A stretch of 64,000 nt of DNA from Vulcanimicrobiota bacterium (GCA_021107945.1 JAIORV010000075.1:1-64000); one strand, 5' to 3'. Positions 35,968 to 45,322 are shown, counted from the first letter of the stretch. The notes: generated by a model not told the origin, from the letters alone. Translations and numbers: made by a program.

Positions 35968-36765
35968 CTATCCCGGAGTATAATTTATTTTTGTTTCATG
36001 CCGATATTTTTTTCGGGAATTTTTCAGGTAAGTGTCGAGTAAACCATCGATATCATCGGACTTATCGGGCAGTTTGGAATACCTGCAGGAAGAATTTAAC
36101 TCGTTTTTCAATTCATCAATATCCTGAATTATTTCCATGATATTTTCATAATAAAATTGCTCGCCGTGAAAATTAGTCCTCTCCATCAAATCGCTTACAG
36201 CCTCAAAACCGAAATAATCATTCAATCTGTGTAAATTCGGCACCATCTTACCCAATCTGAAAAGATATAAAGCTTCCATGTAAAGGCGATATAACTCAAG
36301 AAGAGACCTTGTCTCTTTTGGCTCCTGATCCGATAGTAACCTGGTTTGCTCCTGTATCAAATTGAGGTAACCCGGATATAACTCCTTGGTAAGCAATTTT
36401 GAGCAGATATTTTTCAACTCCATTGCATGATCATTCTGAAAAAAGACAATTGGCGAATGCAATTCTTCTATTGTACTGATATTTCTTGATTTTAATTGCG
36501 AAATATATTCCTGGATTTCATATATCACAAAATGTATAGTGATTTTGGGTGAATATTTGCGATGAAAATTGGCAGGTTTCTTTGGAGTAGGACATTTACC
36601 TGTTCCAACTGTGGGAAGTGTGCTTGTTACATGAAATCCCTTGATCAAATAGGGAGTTTCCTGATGCATGATGCCGCCCATCCTGAATCCGCCAAGCGCG
36701 ATATATATTGGATTATCAACAATATTCCTGACCTTGTCTATTACTTTGTGACTATCAATAAACAT
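35968..36765 (-). CDS. Degenerate nucleotidyltransferase-like protein (RlaP/YcgL group)
   Basis: The N-terminus IYIALGGFRMGG and, 15 residues on, IKGFHVTSTLP sit where GSRAxG and D-x-D lie in the RlaP-type (PF10127) pol-beta nucleotidyltransferases. Later KITIHFVIYEIQEYISQLKSRNISTIEELHSP matches their strand-helix-IE.L block. The catalytic Ser and both Asp are absent, so the protein is probably inactive or a binding domain. The remainder is alpha-helical. It has no linked partner. The resemblance is weak and should be tested. Confidence 0.5.
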   Translation of the reverse strand: MFIDSHKVIDKVRNIVDNPIYIALGGFRMGGIMHQETPYLIKGFHVTSTLPTVGTGKCPTPKKPANFHRKYSPKITIHFVIYEIQEYISQLKSRNISTIEELHSPIVFFQNDHAMELKNICSKLLTKELYPGYLNLIQEQTRLLSDQEPKETRSLLELYRLYMEALYLFRLGKMVPNLHRLNDYFGFEAVSDLMERTNFHGEQFYYENIMEIIQDIDELKNELNSSCRYSKLPDKSDDIDGLLDTYLKNSRKKYRHETKINYTPG

Positions 36766-36819
36766 AATTTGAAATTCTGAATCTGCAGAAAAATTCCTTT
36801 TATTGCAGCTATTTAACCT

Positions 36820-37800
36820 CTATTTCTTCTGAGAATCAGGCTTGCTCTCTTTCTTCTTCGTTTTAAGATAAACAGTAATCGTATCAATAAACGAACGTTT
36901 CCCTTTCCTGTCAATTGCCTGACAGCTTATTGCCATCTTCATCCCCTTTACCGCAATCGGAAATCCCATATCCAACTGAAAAAAACCGGTCTCATCAACA
37001 TCCACATCCACTCCTCCACCTGGCTTTGCAGGAGCGGAAAGTGCATCTCCTCCCACATTGAAGGCAAGTCCCATCGATATCTTGACAAGTGTATTGGGAG
37101 TTGTACGACCTTTCAGGGTAAACACCTGAGTTACATACGCGTTGTTTTTAGGCTCCAGTATCTTTACCCTGAAAAATTGTGCGTTTATCGTTACCGGGGT
37201 ATTCGCCGTTTTCTCATATACACCGCCGACTTTTGTCCTGAGCTTACCCGTTATTTTGGCGTCTGATACATTGTCAGTGGGAGAAACCTCGTAAAAACCC
37301 TCGTAAATCCCCGGACTTACTTCTTTCATGGGAATATTTCGTTTCCATCGACCAATATCAAATGACGCCCTGGCAAGGGGTTCGCCTATTAATGTTACTT
37401 TAAGTTTCTCTTTTACCATAAGATCATTTTTTGCATCATGCCTGACCGAATCGATCCGGTTTTTACTTGAAATATAGAAAGACCATTTTTTTGCGAGGTT
37501 CTTTCCTTTCTTGCTTTTAAATATTATATTTACCGTGTTCCGCCCCTCCGGAAGTGGAGCATCCGGCTTATAAATAATAAAACCCGGTGTTATTACAGCT
37601 TTATTTGTTACATCCTGATCATTTACCAGAATCTTTATCGTGGAAATGTCACAGTTTTTACCGCCAAGGGAAAGAGATATTTCAGGCCGGTTGTTCTCCA
37701 CTTTCGCTCCCTCCATGGGTGAATGGAGAAAGAAATCAGCATGGCATACGGGTGTTATTGATATGATTATTAATAAAAAGAGTATTCCGATTTTCTTCAT
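36820..37800 (-). CDS. Exported Ig-like protein
   Basis: A signal peptide (IGILFLLIIISITPVCHA) is followed by three beta-sandwich segments. FLHSPMEGAKVENNRPEISLSLGGKNCDISTIKILVND is an Ig-like start, and VKILEPKNNAYVTQVFTLKGRTTPNTLVKI and AISCQAIDRKGKRSFIDTITVYL are typical of adhesion or envelope proteins. The C-terminus is Lys/Ser-rich. It may bind the cell wall or surface glycans. It lies 55 bases upstream, in its own direction, of the nucleotidyltransferase-like gene. Function unknown. Confidence 0.65.
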   Translation of the reverse strand: MKKIGILFLLIIISITPVCHADFFLHSPMEGAKVENNRPEISLSLGGKNCDISTIKILVNDQDVTNKAVITPGFIIYKPDAPLPEGRNTVNIIFKSKKGKNLAKKWSFYISSKNRIDSVRHDAKNDLMVKEKLKVTLIGEPLARASFDIGRWKRNIPMKEVSPGIYEGFYEVSPTDNVSDAKITGKLRTKVGGVYEKTANTPVTINAQFFRVKILEPKNNAYVTQVFTLKGRTTPNTLVKISMGLAFNVGGDALSAPAKPGGGVDVDVDETGFFQLDMGFPIAVKGMKMAISCQAIDRKGKRSFIDTITVYLKTKKKESKPDSQKK

Positions 37801-38073
37801 AGTTGCTTCCTTTTGAAATAATGTTATTTGTAATTGTCTGCAATATCAAATTATATTAATGATTCACAGGAAATTACCCGTTTCCTTTATAATAAGTATA
37901 AAAGATTTATTGGAAACAGTCTAAGCTATTTTTCGAAAATAATGTCTTGTTATTAGGGCGGCGGGACGCCACCCCCACCAATATAACAATGTCGGTGGCT
38001 GCGGCGTCTCGCCGCAGCGGAGCAGGTCAAAAAGGACACTATTAATTAAAAACAGTCTAACCGGGAGTCTGAA
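37801..38073. other. Divergent promoter region with a GC-rich hairpin
   Basis: About 270 bases between divergent genes. GGCGGCGGGACGCCACC near 37960 and TGCGGCGTCTCGCCGCAG near 38000 are stable short hairpins in otherwise AT-rich DNA. A weak GGGAG site precedes the ABC gene. Confidence 0.5.
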
Positions 38074-38991
38074 ATGAATAATAACGATAAAGTAATACAT
38101 ACGGAGCGTCTCACGAAATTATACGGGAAAAATGTGGGAATATGGGGGTTAGATCTGGAAGTCAAAAAGGGTGAAGTTTTCGGTTTCCTGGGTCCCAACG
38201 GGGCGGGTAAGACAACAACGATAAACATCCTCCTCGACCTTGTACGCCCGACAAGGGGCAAGGCGCTGGTTTTTGGAATGGACAGCCATAAAGAGGGGAA
38301 ATATATTCGCTCTCTTGTGGGCTACATACCGGGTCAGCCCGGATTCTATGAGGAGATGACCGGTAGGGCTTATCTGAATTTCTTTGCGGGTTTGAAAGGT
38401 TACAAATGCAGCAAGAAAATCGATCTGCTTGCCGAGCGGTTTTTTCAGATAAAGCTGGAAAGGAAAATAAAAGCATATTCCAGGGGGATGAAACAGCTTT
38501 TATATATTATCCAGGCATTTATGGGGGATCCCGATTTATATATTCTTGATGAGCCTACCTCGAATCTGGATCCTATAATGAAGAGGGCTTTTCAGGGACT
38601 TGTAGAGGAAGAGCATGGACAGGGAAAGACGGTTTTTCTGTCGTCACACAAGTTGGAAGAAGTGGAGAGACTTTGTGACAGGGTATGTATAATCAGGAAC
38701 GGTGAGATGGTCGCCTTGAATACTATAGAAGAAATCCAGGAAAAAATGAGAAAGATTATTGATGTTAAATTTGAAAGCCCCATACCCATTGAAAAGTTAA
38801 AAGTCGATGGCGTGACGAGTGTTAAAAGAATCGATGAATTATATACAATTGAAGTAACGGGCGAAATAAACCCGATCCTTGCAAGGCTATCGGAAATGCC
38901 CATCAGGAATTTCGATTATCATAAGATGAGCCTGGAGGAGATATTCCTGGAATATTTCGAGGAAAATGGGGAACCCAAAAAAGCCCACTGA
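38074..38991 (+). CDS. ABC transporter ATP-binding protein (CcmA/DrrA type)
   Basis: It has Walker A GPNGAGKTTT, Q-loop GYIPGQPG, a signature YSRGMKQ (degenerate LSGGQ), Walker B LYILDEPT and an H-loop in LSSHKL. The C-terminal 80 residues resemble the regulatory extension of drug and lipid exporters. It has no permease neighbour, so its membrane partner is encoded elsewhere or lost. A terminator overlaps its stop codon. Confidence 0.88.
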   Translation: MNNNDKVIHTERLTKLYGKNVGIWGLDLEVKKGEVFGFLGPNGAGKTTTINILLDLVRPTRGKALVFGMDSHKEGKYIRSLVGYIPGQPGFYEEMTGRAYLNFFAGLKGYKCSKKIDLLAERFFQIKLERKIKAYSRGMKQLLYIIQAFMGDPDLYILDEPTSNLDPIMKRAFQGLVEEEHGQGKTVFLSSHKLEEVERLCDRVCIIRNGEMVALNTIEEIQEKMRKIIDVKFESPIPIEKLKVDGVTSVKRIDELYTIEVTGEINPILARLSEMPIRNFDYHKMSLEEIFLEYFEENGEPKKAH

Positions 38992-39019
38992 TGGGCTCTT
39001 TGCCTGCCGGTTTCCCGGC
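38978..39019 (+). terminator. Terminator overlapping the stop codon, plus a second hairpin
   Basis: AGCCCA-CTGA-TGGGCT with flanking A and TCTTT forms a hairpin whose loop contains the TGA stop of the ABC ATPase. GCCGG-TTTC-CCGGC follows immediately and may reinforce it. Confidence 0.75.
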
Positions 39020-39110
39020 TAAACCTTCGTTTGGGGGTTATGTTCTCAATAAAAACAATTGTTAAAAGCTTTCGAATTCTACATCTTACGATATGCTAAC
39101 GTGAACTTAT

Positions 39111-39392
39111 TTAAGCCGCCACTTCAGCTTTGAGGTTGTTAAGCTTTTTCATTATCCTTGATTTCTTTCTTGCCGCTCTGTTTTTGTGAATGATGCCCTT
39201 GGTTGCAGCTTTATCTATAGCTATCACAGCTTTACCCACAATTACTTCAGCCTTTTCAGGATTTTTTTCTTCCAGAATAGCCAGGTTGGCTTTTTTGAAC
39301 ACTGTCTTTACTGCCGATTTGATAGCCACATTCCGAAGTCTTTTCTTGGCATTTATTAATATTCTTTTTTTAGCCTGTCTTGAGTTCGCCAA
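39111..39392 (-). CDS. rpsT: 30S ribosomal protein S20
   Basis: A 93-residue basic protein with ANSRQAKKRILINAKKRLRN at the start, KANLAILE and IIHKNRAARKKSRIMKKLN near the end, the S20 signature. It binds the 5' domain of 16S rRNA. The start codon is TTG, nine bases after AAAGGAG. A UUG start is also used by rpsT in E. coli, where it takes part in autoregulation. It has its own promoter upstream. Confidence 0.95.
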   Translation of the reverse strand: MANSRQAKKRILINAKKRLRNVAIKSAVKTVFKKANLAILEEKNPEKAEVIVGKAVIAIDKAATKGIIHKNRAARKKSRIMKKLNNLKAEVAA

Positions 39393-39473
39393 ATTCCGAT
39401 TCTCCTTTCCACGGGTTTAGGTTTACGATTTAAAAAATCGTCCAAATTCCCAAGTATTATGACATGTTCAGGT

Positions 39474-39502
39474 ATTATAACATGTTTAATTATTCAGATC
39501 AA
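39474..39502 (-). promoter_or_regulatory. Sigma-70-type promoter for rpsT
   Basis: On the minus strand TTGATC (-35) is followed by 17 bases and TATAAT (-10), about 80 bases before the rpsT start. Both hexamers and the spacing are close to consensus. The segment lies between ptsI and rpsT, so rpsT is transcribed separately. Confidence 0.7.
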
Positions 39503-39510
39503 GTCTTTTC

Positions 39511-41286
39511 TTACACTTTTTTAATTTTAGCACTATTCTCGGTGACTTTGGATTGGTGAGCTTTCTCCATTTTTTTCAGGAATCTTCCCACACTCTTTTC
39601 CACCTCGACGACATTTGGTGATTTTAAAGCTTTACTTGCAAGTCTCTTTGCTTTTTGAATCTCAATTTTTCTTACAATATCCTTGACCTCGGGAATTCTG
39701 CCGACTCCCACGCTGAACCTTCTGAATCCCATTCCAAGTAGGATTGGAATTGCTTTAATGCTGGAAGCCATCTCTCCACAGATTGCGAATTCAATTCCCG
39801 ATTCTTTCACGCCGTCCCTTGAGATTTTCAACATTCTAAGAAGTGCAGGGTTCAGTGAATTATATATATCCAGTACATTTTCATTTTCCCTGTCAGCGGC
39901 GAGTACATATTGGGTCAGGTCGTTGGTTCCCACACTAAAGAAATCAATATATGGCGCTATGCGATCCGTCATTATGGCCGATGCCGGCGTCTCGATCATT
40001 ACACCGATAGGCATCTGTGTCCTGACCGGTTTTCCTTCCCTGACCAACTCCAACTCCATGCTCCTGACGATACCGATTATTTTTTGAATTTCATCGATAT
40101 TTGTGACCATTGGTATCAATATCCTGGCGTTTCCGGAAGCTCCTGCCTCAAGTATGGCTCTTAGCTGTAATTTTAAAAGATGTTGATTGTTCAGAAGGAA
40201 TCGAATGCCCCTGCTTCCCAGGTTAGGATTAGGCTCTTTGGGGTGTGTGAGGAATGGGAATGTTTTATCCGCTCCCAGATCCAGCAGGCGTATATTAACC
40301 GGCCGTGGACTCATGAACTCAAGAATTGTTTTGAAACTGTTTATGAATTCCTCACAACTCGGTGGTGATTGCCTGTCAATAATCAGGAATTCCGTTCTAA
40401 GCACGCCGACTCCCTCAGCTCCATACGTTTTCAATTTATTTAATTCGGACAATCGTCCTACATTTGCATAAATATAGACCTTTTCCCCGTCCAGGGTTTT
40501 GATCATACCTCCCGGCGAGTGTTTCTTCTCTTCCTGTTTCCTGGTCTCGGCTTCAGACTTTAACTTTTTGAATTTGTCGATCATTTTGGGGTCGGGGTCA
40601 AAGTATATATCCCCTGACAGACCGTCAACTATAGCAGTTTTCACATTTTGAGTCAGTTTGAGAAGCCCCTTAACTCCCACAATTGCCGGTATATCGAGAG
40701 ATCTTGCAATAATTGAGGCATGACTGTTTATTCCGCCTTTTTCAGTTACAATAGCAAATATCTTATCTCTGTCGAGTTGCGCCGCCTGGGATGGAAGCAA
40801 TTCTTTTGTAATAAGAATAACCGGTTCGGTAATGCTTTCGAGTCTGTCCGTCTTATCCTTTCCAAGCCCCCTGAGGATCCTGGCTCCCACATCCTTGACA
40901 TCTGTTATTCTCTGCCTGAGCGTCTTGTCCTCAATTTTTAGAAACTGTTGCTCCAATTCTGCAATCGTCTGTTTGAGTGCATCTTCCGCCAGCATTTTTT
41001 CATTAATAATCCTGTCCCGAACCTCATCAAGCAAAATGGGATCATCAAGAATGAGGGACTGTGCCTCAAAAATCATTTCTTCACGTACGCCAATATTGAT
41101 GCGCACGTCTTCTCTCAATTCATACAGTTCATCTCCGGCCGTTTTCACGGCCTGCGTAAACTCCTTTAATTCTCTCCCCTGATCAAATTCCTTCGGAGAA
41201 CCGGATGTAATCCCGACTTCAGGTGATTCAAGGAAAAAAACATTTCCACAAGCAACGCCGGTGGATGAAACTACTCCTGACAGCAT
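39511..41286 (-). CDS. ptsI: PTS phosphoenolpyruvate-protein phosphotransferase (Enzyme I)
   Basis: Enzyme I takes the phosphate of PEP and passes it to HPr. The phospho-His is His189 in GGINSHASI, the same number as in E. coli. VLRTEFL, SRGIRF and FFSVGTNDLTQY are PEP-binding motifs. The last 30 residues are a Lys-rich tail beyond the normal end. The ATG at 41286 has GGGAGGG five bases upstream and directly follows the HPr stop. It forms an operon with HPr and the coiled-coil protein. No PTS permease (EII) is in the window. Confidence 0.95.
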   Translation of the reverse strand: MLSGVVSSTGVACGNVFFLESPEVGITSGSPKEFDQGRELKEFTQAVKTAGDELYELREDVRINIGVREEMIFEAQSLILDDPILLDEVRDRIINEKMLAEDALKQTIAELEQQFLKIEDKTLRQRITDVKDVGARILRGLGKDKTDRLESITEPVILITKELLPSQAAQLDRDKIFAIVTEKGGINSHASIIARSLDIPAIVGVKGLLKLTQNVKTAIVDGLSGDIYFDPDPKMIDKFKKLKSEAETRKQEEKKHSPGGMIKTLDGEKVYIYANVGRLSELNKLKTYGAEGVGVLRTEFLIIDRQSPPSCEEFINSFKTILEFMSPRPVNIRLLDLGADKTFPFLTHPKEPNPNLGSRGIRFLLNNQHLLKLQLRAILEAGASGNARILIPMVTNIDEIQKIIGIVRSMELELVREGKPVRTQMPIGVMIETPASAIMTDRIAPYIDFFSVGTNDLTQYVLAADRENENVLDIYNSLNPALLRMLKISRDGVKESGIEFAICGEMASSIKAIPILLGMGFRRFSVGVGRIPEVKDIVRKIEIQKAKRLASKALKSPNVVEVEKSVGRFLKKMEKAHQSKVTENSAKIKKV

Positions 41287-41287
41287 A

Positions 41288-41563
41288 TTAACCCTCCCGG
41301 GCAACTTCATTTTTAATGAATGATATTAACTGAGAAAGGACTTCTTCTTCTTCTTCATTGCCTTCCACACTGACAGTCATTTTGGCTCCCCCGGCTATGC
41401 CCAGTCGTAAAAGACTTATAAGACTGTCGGCTCGACCTGTTTTACCGTTATGACTGAACATGATTTTATAATCCGGTAGTGAGCGGACTTTTTTTACAAT
41501 AAGAGCGGCAGGTCGTGAATGAATTCCTATTTTAAAATCTATTGTAAGTTCTCTTGAAATCAT
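41288..41563 (-). CDS. ptsH: Phosphocarrier protein HPr
   Basis: A 91-residue HPr with IGIHSRPAALIV (His15 is the phosphorylation site) and RADSLISLLRLGI, where Ser47 aligns with regulatory Ser46 of Gram-positive HPr. The C-terminus has an acidic EEEEE stretch. It has no dedicated EII, so it may serve a distant PTS or a regulatory (nitrogen-PTS-like) role. The start follows the upstream gene's stop by only four bases. Confidence 0.93.
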   Translation of the reverse strand: MISRELTIDFKIGIHSRPAALIVKKVRSLPDYKIMFSHNGKTGRADSLISLLRLGIAGGAKMTVSVEGNEEEEEVLSQLISFIKNEVAREG

Positions 41564-41567
41564 TTGT

Positions 41568-43634
41568 TTATTGAGATTTCGCCTCCTCTTCTATTTTATT
41601 AATTCTCTCCTCATATTTTTTACGAAGTTTCTTGTAATTTTTCTCTGATATTCCTCCCCTGTTGAAACTCTCTTCAAGCTCCTTCAACAATTCTAAATAT
41701 TTCTTCTTTTGCTCTTCATAATGATTCCCGGGCTGTTTTTTTCTCATGACGGCTTCTTGTATTTCTCTTTCAATCTGACGCCTTATTTCAAGGAGCCTGG
41801 CCTCATCTTCTGCAGTCCTTTCAGGAAATTTTTCTTCATCAATCCCGGCGGATTCATCAAGGGTTGGGAAAACCGGCCTCTCCCTTTCAGTCTTCTCCAG
41901 TGGACTCATAATTTTTGTTTCGCCTGCAAAACCATCTTTTTTGAGCCCCTGTGTGTCGCTTGCCTTTTTTTTACTTTTCACCTTGAATGAGGATATGTCC
42001 AGCTCAATTCTCTCTGGCATTTTCTTCTTTCTTGTCGGGGGTTTTGTTATCCTGACATTAACAAATTCTCTCTTCTGTGGCGGAGCGGACCGGGAGTTTT
42101 GATCTTTTTCCTCGTTTTCCGCAACTGTCGGAATATATTTCTTCAATTCCTCCTCAAGGCTCAATTCCATGGTTTCACCCTTCGACCTTGATCTTTCCGC
42201 CTCCTGATTTTTCATGCTTTCCTGAAAAAGTTTTGTACTTTCCGCCTTTGTATATTCAGGAAGTACCGTTGTTGAGGGTTTTTCCAGGTCGGCGGTAACC
42301 TCTGGAGTCATTGGCCGGGTCTTGTCGCCAGGAATCGCAGATTTAAGAGATTCGATTTCATTTTCTATTTTTTTCTTTTTCTTGACATAATCATATTTAC
42401 CTATCCTATTTGAGAGTAACATCATCTTCAGTTCTTCAAGTTCTCTCATCTTTGATTCAACAGAAATGATTTTCTTTTTGACTCTTGATTCCTTGTGCGC
42501 CAGCGCTGTTTTGGAAAGCTCCTGACGTTTGATTTGTGTCCTTTTCTCCTCAAGAGTCTTCTTCTTTTCTTCAAGAGTTGTCTTTCGCTTTTCAATCTCA
42601 GAATCAATTTCTTGTTGCTCCACCATCAACTGCCATCTTTTTGCATCAATGGAAAATCTATCGACATTTGAATGAACAACCTTGATATGTCCCTCTCTCA
42701 GAGCAACAAAATCTATATCATCCCTGTCATTAAAAATAGTCTGGTATTCAATTCCGAGTCCGTCCAGGGCGGATAAATCCACTTCCTGGATAACAGAATT
42801 ATCATATCGCTTGAATAAATAATTCGGCTCCATGCGGGACTTGAATGCAAGGAAATGTTTGCCAATGTGTAATGGGGTGAATTTGTTTTCCACTGTTAAT
42901 CTGAATTTGTCAGATTCGATATTACTGACCAGTAACTCACGCTGTTCTTTTTTCTGGGGCGAATCAATCAGACTTGAACCGAAATTATTTATGAAAAGGA
43001 TCCATTCCGTGAGTCCTTCCAATACGAATTGATCATAGATGGATTGCTCTCTGACATTTGCAACCGAGAATTTGGTTTCCATTCCCCTGAAAACCTTCTG
43101 AGCTTCTCCCCATATGGCAAAGTAAAAATCAGGAGAAATACTCCATGAGAATGCATGAGGGATTTTTCTATCAACGGGAAACTTATAAAAAATAACCTGT
43201 CTGCCCGATTGCACATCGTAAAAGATTAGCTCATGAACTACCTGCCCCATCTCACTCCTTGCAGTTGACGAAGAGAGTATCTTGAATAATTTTTCGGAGA
43301 GTTTTCTCTTGTATGTCACCTTTTCGATACAAAGGCGCTCTCCTGTGCGATCAACTATTACTTTGGGTAAAAGTGAATTTTCATTTTTTAAAGCTTCACT
43401 TTTAAATGCGGGTATCAGGTACTCTTTTTCCTCGGGCTTTGTCGGGTAAACCAAAAGTCCCTCTTCTGCCTTGATAAAAACAATCCCGTTATTTCCAACT
43501 CCAATAATCTCAAAATTGGAATAGTCTATTGTTCTTTGCCAGATTTCACGATAATCCCTCAAAAGGGAAATTTCTCTCCCCTCCAGACCGAGGAGATACC
43601 TTGAATTCTCACTACCAAAAAAAGTCTTCCTCAT
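41568..43634 (-). CDS. Large protein with beta-rich head and coiled-coil tail, operon with PTS
   Basis: I do not recognise the family. Residues about 1-330 are beta-rich, with repeated strand pairs (FEIIGVGNNGIVFIKAEEGLLVY and DKFRLTVENKFTPLHIGKHFLAF), perhaps an irregular propeller. About 340-440 is a strong coiled coil (EIEKRKTTLEEKKKTLEEKR). A low-complexity linker and a second Lys/Glu-rich region follow. The end, LLKELEESFNRGGISEKNYKKLRKKYEERI, looks like a SHOCT-type helical hairpin. It has no signal peptide. Being first in the operon with HPr and EI, it may be a regulator or target of HPr. Confidence 0.65.
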   Translation of the reverse strand: MRKTFFGSENSRYLLGLEGREISLLRDYREIWQRTIDYSNFEIIGVGNNGIVFIKAEEGLLVYPTKPEEKEYLIPAFKSEALKNENSLLPKVIVDRTGERLCIEKVTYKRKLSEKLFKILSSSTARSEMGQVVHELIFYDVQSGRQVIFYKFPVDRKIPHAFSWSISPDFYFAIWGEAQKVFRGMETKFSVANVREQSIYDQFVLEGLTEWILFINNFGSSLIDSPQKKEQRELLVSNIESDKFRLTVENKFTPLHIGKHFLAFKSRMEPNYLFKRYDNSVIQEVDLSALDGLGIEYQTIFNDRDDIDFVALREGHIKVVHSNVDRFSIDAKRWQLMVEQQEIDSEIEKRKTTLEEKKKTLEEKRTQIKRQELSKTALAHKESRVKKKIISVESKMRELEELKMMLLSNRIGKYDYVKKKKKIENEIESLKSAIPGDKTRPMTPEVTADLEKPSTTVLPEYTKAESTKLFQESMKNQEAERSRSKGETMELSLEEELKKYIPTVAENEEKDQNSRSAPPQKREFVNVRITKPPTRKKKMPERIELDISSFKVKSKKKASDTQGLKKDGFAGETKIMSPLEKTERERPVFPTLDESAGIDEEKFPERTAEDEARLLEIRRQIEREIQEAVMRKKQPGNHYEEQKKKYLELLKELEESFNRGGISEKNYKKLRKKYEERINKIEEEAKSQ

Positions 43635-43652
43635 ATATATCAATACCACCAA

Positions 43653-44004
43653 TATTTATTAAAATAACTTTTCTATAAATGAAGAAGTCTTCCTGCATGA
43701 GGGAGGTTAAGAGGGAAAAGGGAAAAGGGAAAAGGGAAAAGGGAAGAGGGAAGAGGGAAGAGGGAGGTTGGATGACGGATGTCAGAGGACGGATCTCGTT
43801 TCCCGATTCTCGCTTCCCATATCTTACTTCTATCTATCACAGAATGCATAGAGGACACAGAATTATCGGTGTTTTTTATTTATTATCCTCTGCGGACTCT
43901 GCGCTCTCTGCGTTGAAAAACCACCTGTTCGATAGTTTCGAGTGGGGATAACGATGTCAAAATCAGGGATAAATGTCATGAATGAATAGTATCAAAGGTT
44001 GGGT
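43653..44004. repeat. Purine-rich tandem and CTCTGCG arrays
   Basis: A 7-bp unit GGGAARA is repeated about eight times at 43713-43768. A CACAGAATGCATAGAGGACACAG array (43838) and a reverse CTCTGCGGACTCTGCGCTCTCTGCG array (43891) follow. No gene is supported. Confidence 0.8.
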
Positions 44005-44190
44005 TTACTTCCTGGAAGTTACTGCTCCCGTATCGGAATCCACAACCAGGACTACCTGGATATATGGAGACATCGGACCCATGAGGGCGGGACCCACGCT
44101 GGATAAAAAGTCCGTGTTATGACTTATATAGTCTTTCAATGTAAATACTTCTCCTTTTGTCGGTTCTTTATTTCTATCATCTGCTTCCAT
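44005..44190 (-). CDS. Possible small protein
   Basis: A 61-residue frame starting MEADDRNKEPTKGEVFTLKDYISHNTDF, with AGGA about eleven bases upstream. It ends with SPYIQVVLVVDSDTGAVTSRK. Composition is protein-like, not repeat-derived, but no family is recognised and it has no partner. Treat as tentative. Confidence 0.4.
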   Translation of the reverse strand: MEADDRNKEPTKGEVFTLKDYISHNTDFLSSVGPALMGPMSPYIQVVLVVDSDTGAVTSRK

Positions 44191-44359
44191 TGATGTAGCT
44201 TTCCTTTTATTACAGAATGTTTTAAAAATCACTTTTCAACTCTCATATCATGTTATATGATTTTAAGCATGAATCCAATAGATAAAATGTTAACTATTGT
44301 TAAGTAATTATTAACAGTCGAACTAAAATGAAAAAAACACGGTTATAAAAGTATCCTTC

Positions 44360-44929
44360 CTATTCCGTCGTTAGCCTTCTTCTTGATGTTATATCGTTAA
44401 TAAAATTATTGACAATATAATTAATTGTATTGCGTTCTATTGACAACTGTCTGAATCCCAATCTTGATTCTATTGCCTCTCTCCAGTACTTGTCTCTCTG
44501 GGGATCTTCCGATTCATATATATGCTCATAGACAACATCTTTTATCCCTGCGACGGCCAGTTGTTTTGTACATGTATAACAGGGCATGAGGGTTACATAC
44601 AAAGTCGCTCCCTCCACACTTATTCCTTTTTTTGCCGCCTGCGCAAGGAGATTGGCCTCCGCATGTGAAGCACGGCAATAATCATATTTCCCCTGTTTTT
44701 TCTTCCCCAGGGATCTCTTGAAGCATTGATCCTCATCAAGACAATGCTTATCATCGGGCATGGAACCGTTATATCCTGTCGCCAGGATCTGTCTGTCAAG
44801 GACAAGTATCGCCCCTACGGGACGGGACAGGCAAGTTGACCTTGAAGCTGCCACTTTCGCCAGGAACATGAAATACTCATCCCAACCGGGACGTTTACTT
44901 ATCTTATGCTTTTTTGCCGGCTTTTCCAT
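44360..44929 (-). CDS. Deoxycytidylate (dCMP) deaminase
   Basis: A CDA-fold zinc deaminase: SRSTCLSRPVGAILV at the start, SHAEANLLAQAA (zinc His and catalytic Glu) and MPCYTCTKQLAVAGI (two zinc Cys). It makes dUMP for dTMP synthesis. The length of 189 residues is longer than the usual 150-170 because of a basic N-terminus and a C-terminal helix. It is also similar to ComEB. It is single and has its own promoter region. Confidence 0.92.
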   Translation of the reverse strand: MEKPAKKHKISKRPGWDEYFMFLAKVAASRSTCLSRPVGAILVLDRQILATGYNGSMPDDKHCLDEDQCFKRSLGKKKQGKYDYCRASHAEANLLAQAAKKGISVEGATLYVTLMPCYTCTKQLAVAGIKDVVYEHIYESEDPQRDKYWREAIESRLGFRQLSIERNTINYIVNNFINDITSRRRLTTE

Positions 44930-45322
44930 ATATTTATCACTACCTCCGTATTTGATAATATGTCTTGTTTTTTTATATATATATCATTATCCTTCCATTG
45001 GGAAGAAAAAGGATGACGGAGAACGGATCCCGTTTCCCATTTCCAACTTCCCACTTCCCACATCAATTTTGTAGGTATCACCGTTTTAACCATCTATTCT
45101 CTGCGCCCTCTGCGCTCTCCGCGGTGAATTTAAAAGCATTATCCGGGTTGAATGCTTACTTTCATCATTACAAAAGTTTATTATATATACATTCATATTA
45201 AGGTATGTTGAAGGAAAAATTTCAAATTCAATAAATATATCATAGAACCTGAGATACTGTTTTCCGGTCTGTATATCTGAATAATTCCGGCAAACAAATT
45301 TAAATAAGAATATGTAACAATT
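44930..45322. repeat. Repeat-containing spacer
   Basis: It holds a GGATGACGGAGAACGGATCC fragment that recurs in variants elsewhere, a TTCCCATTTCCAACTTCCCACTTCCCA stretch (the reverse of the GGGAAR family) at 45032-45060 and a reverse CTCTGCGCCCTCTGCGCTCTCCGCGGTGAA array at 45104. It probably also contains the mla promoter. No gene is supported. Confidence 0.7.
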
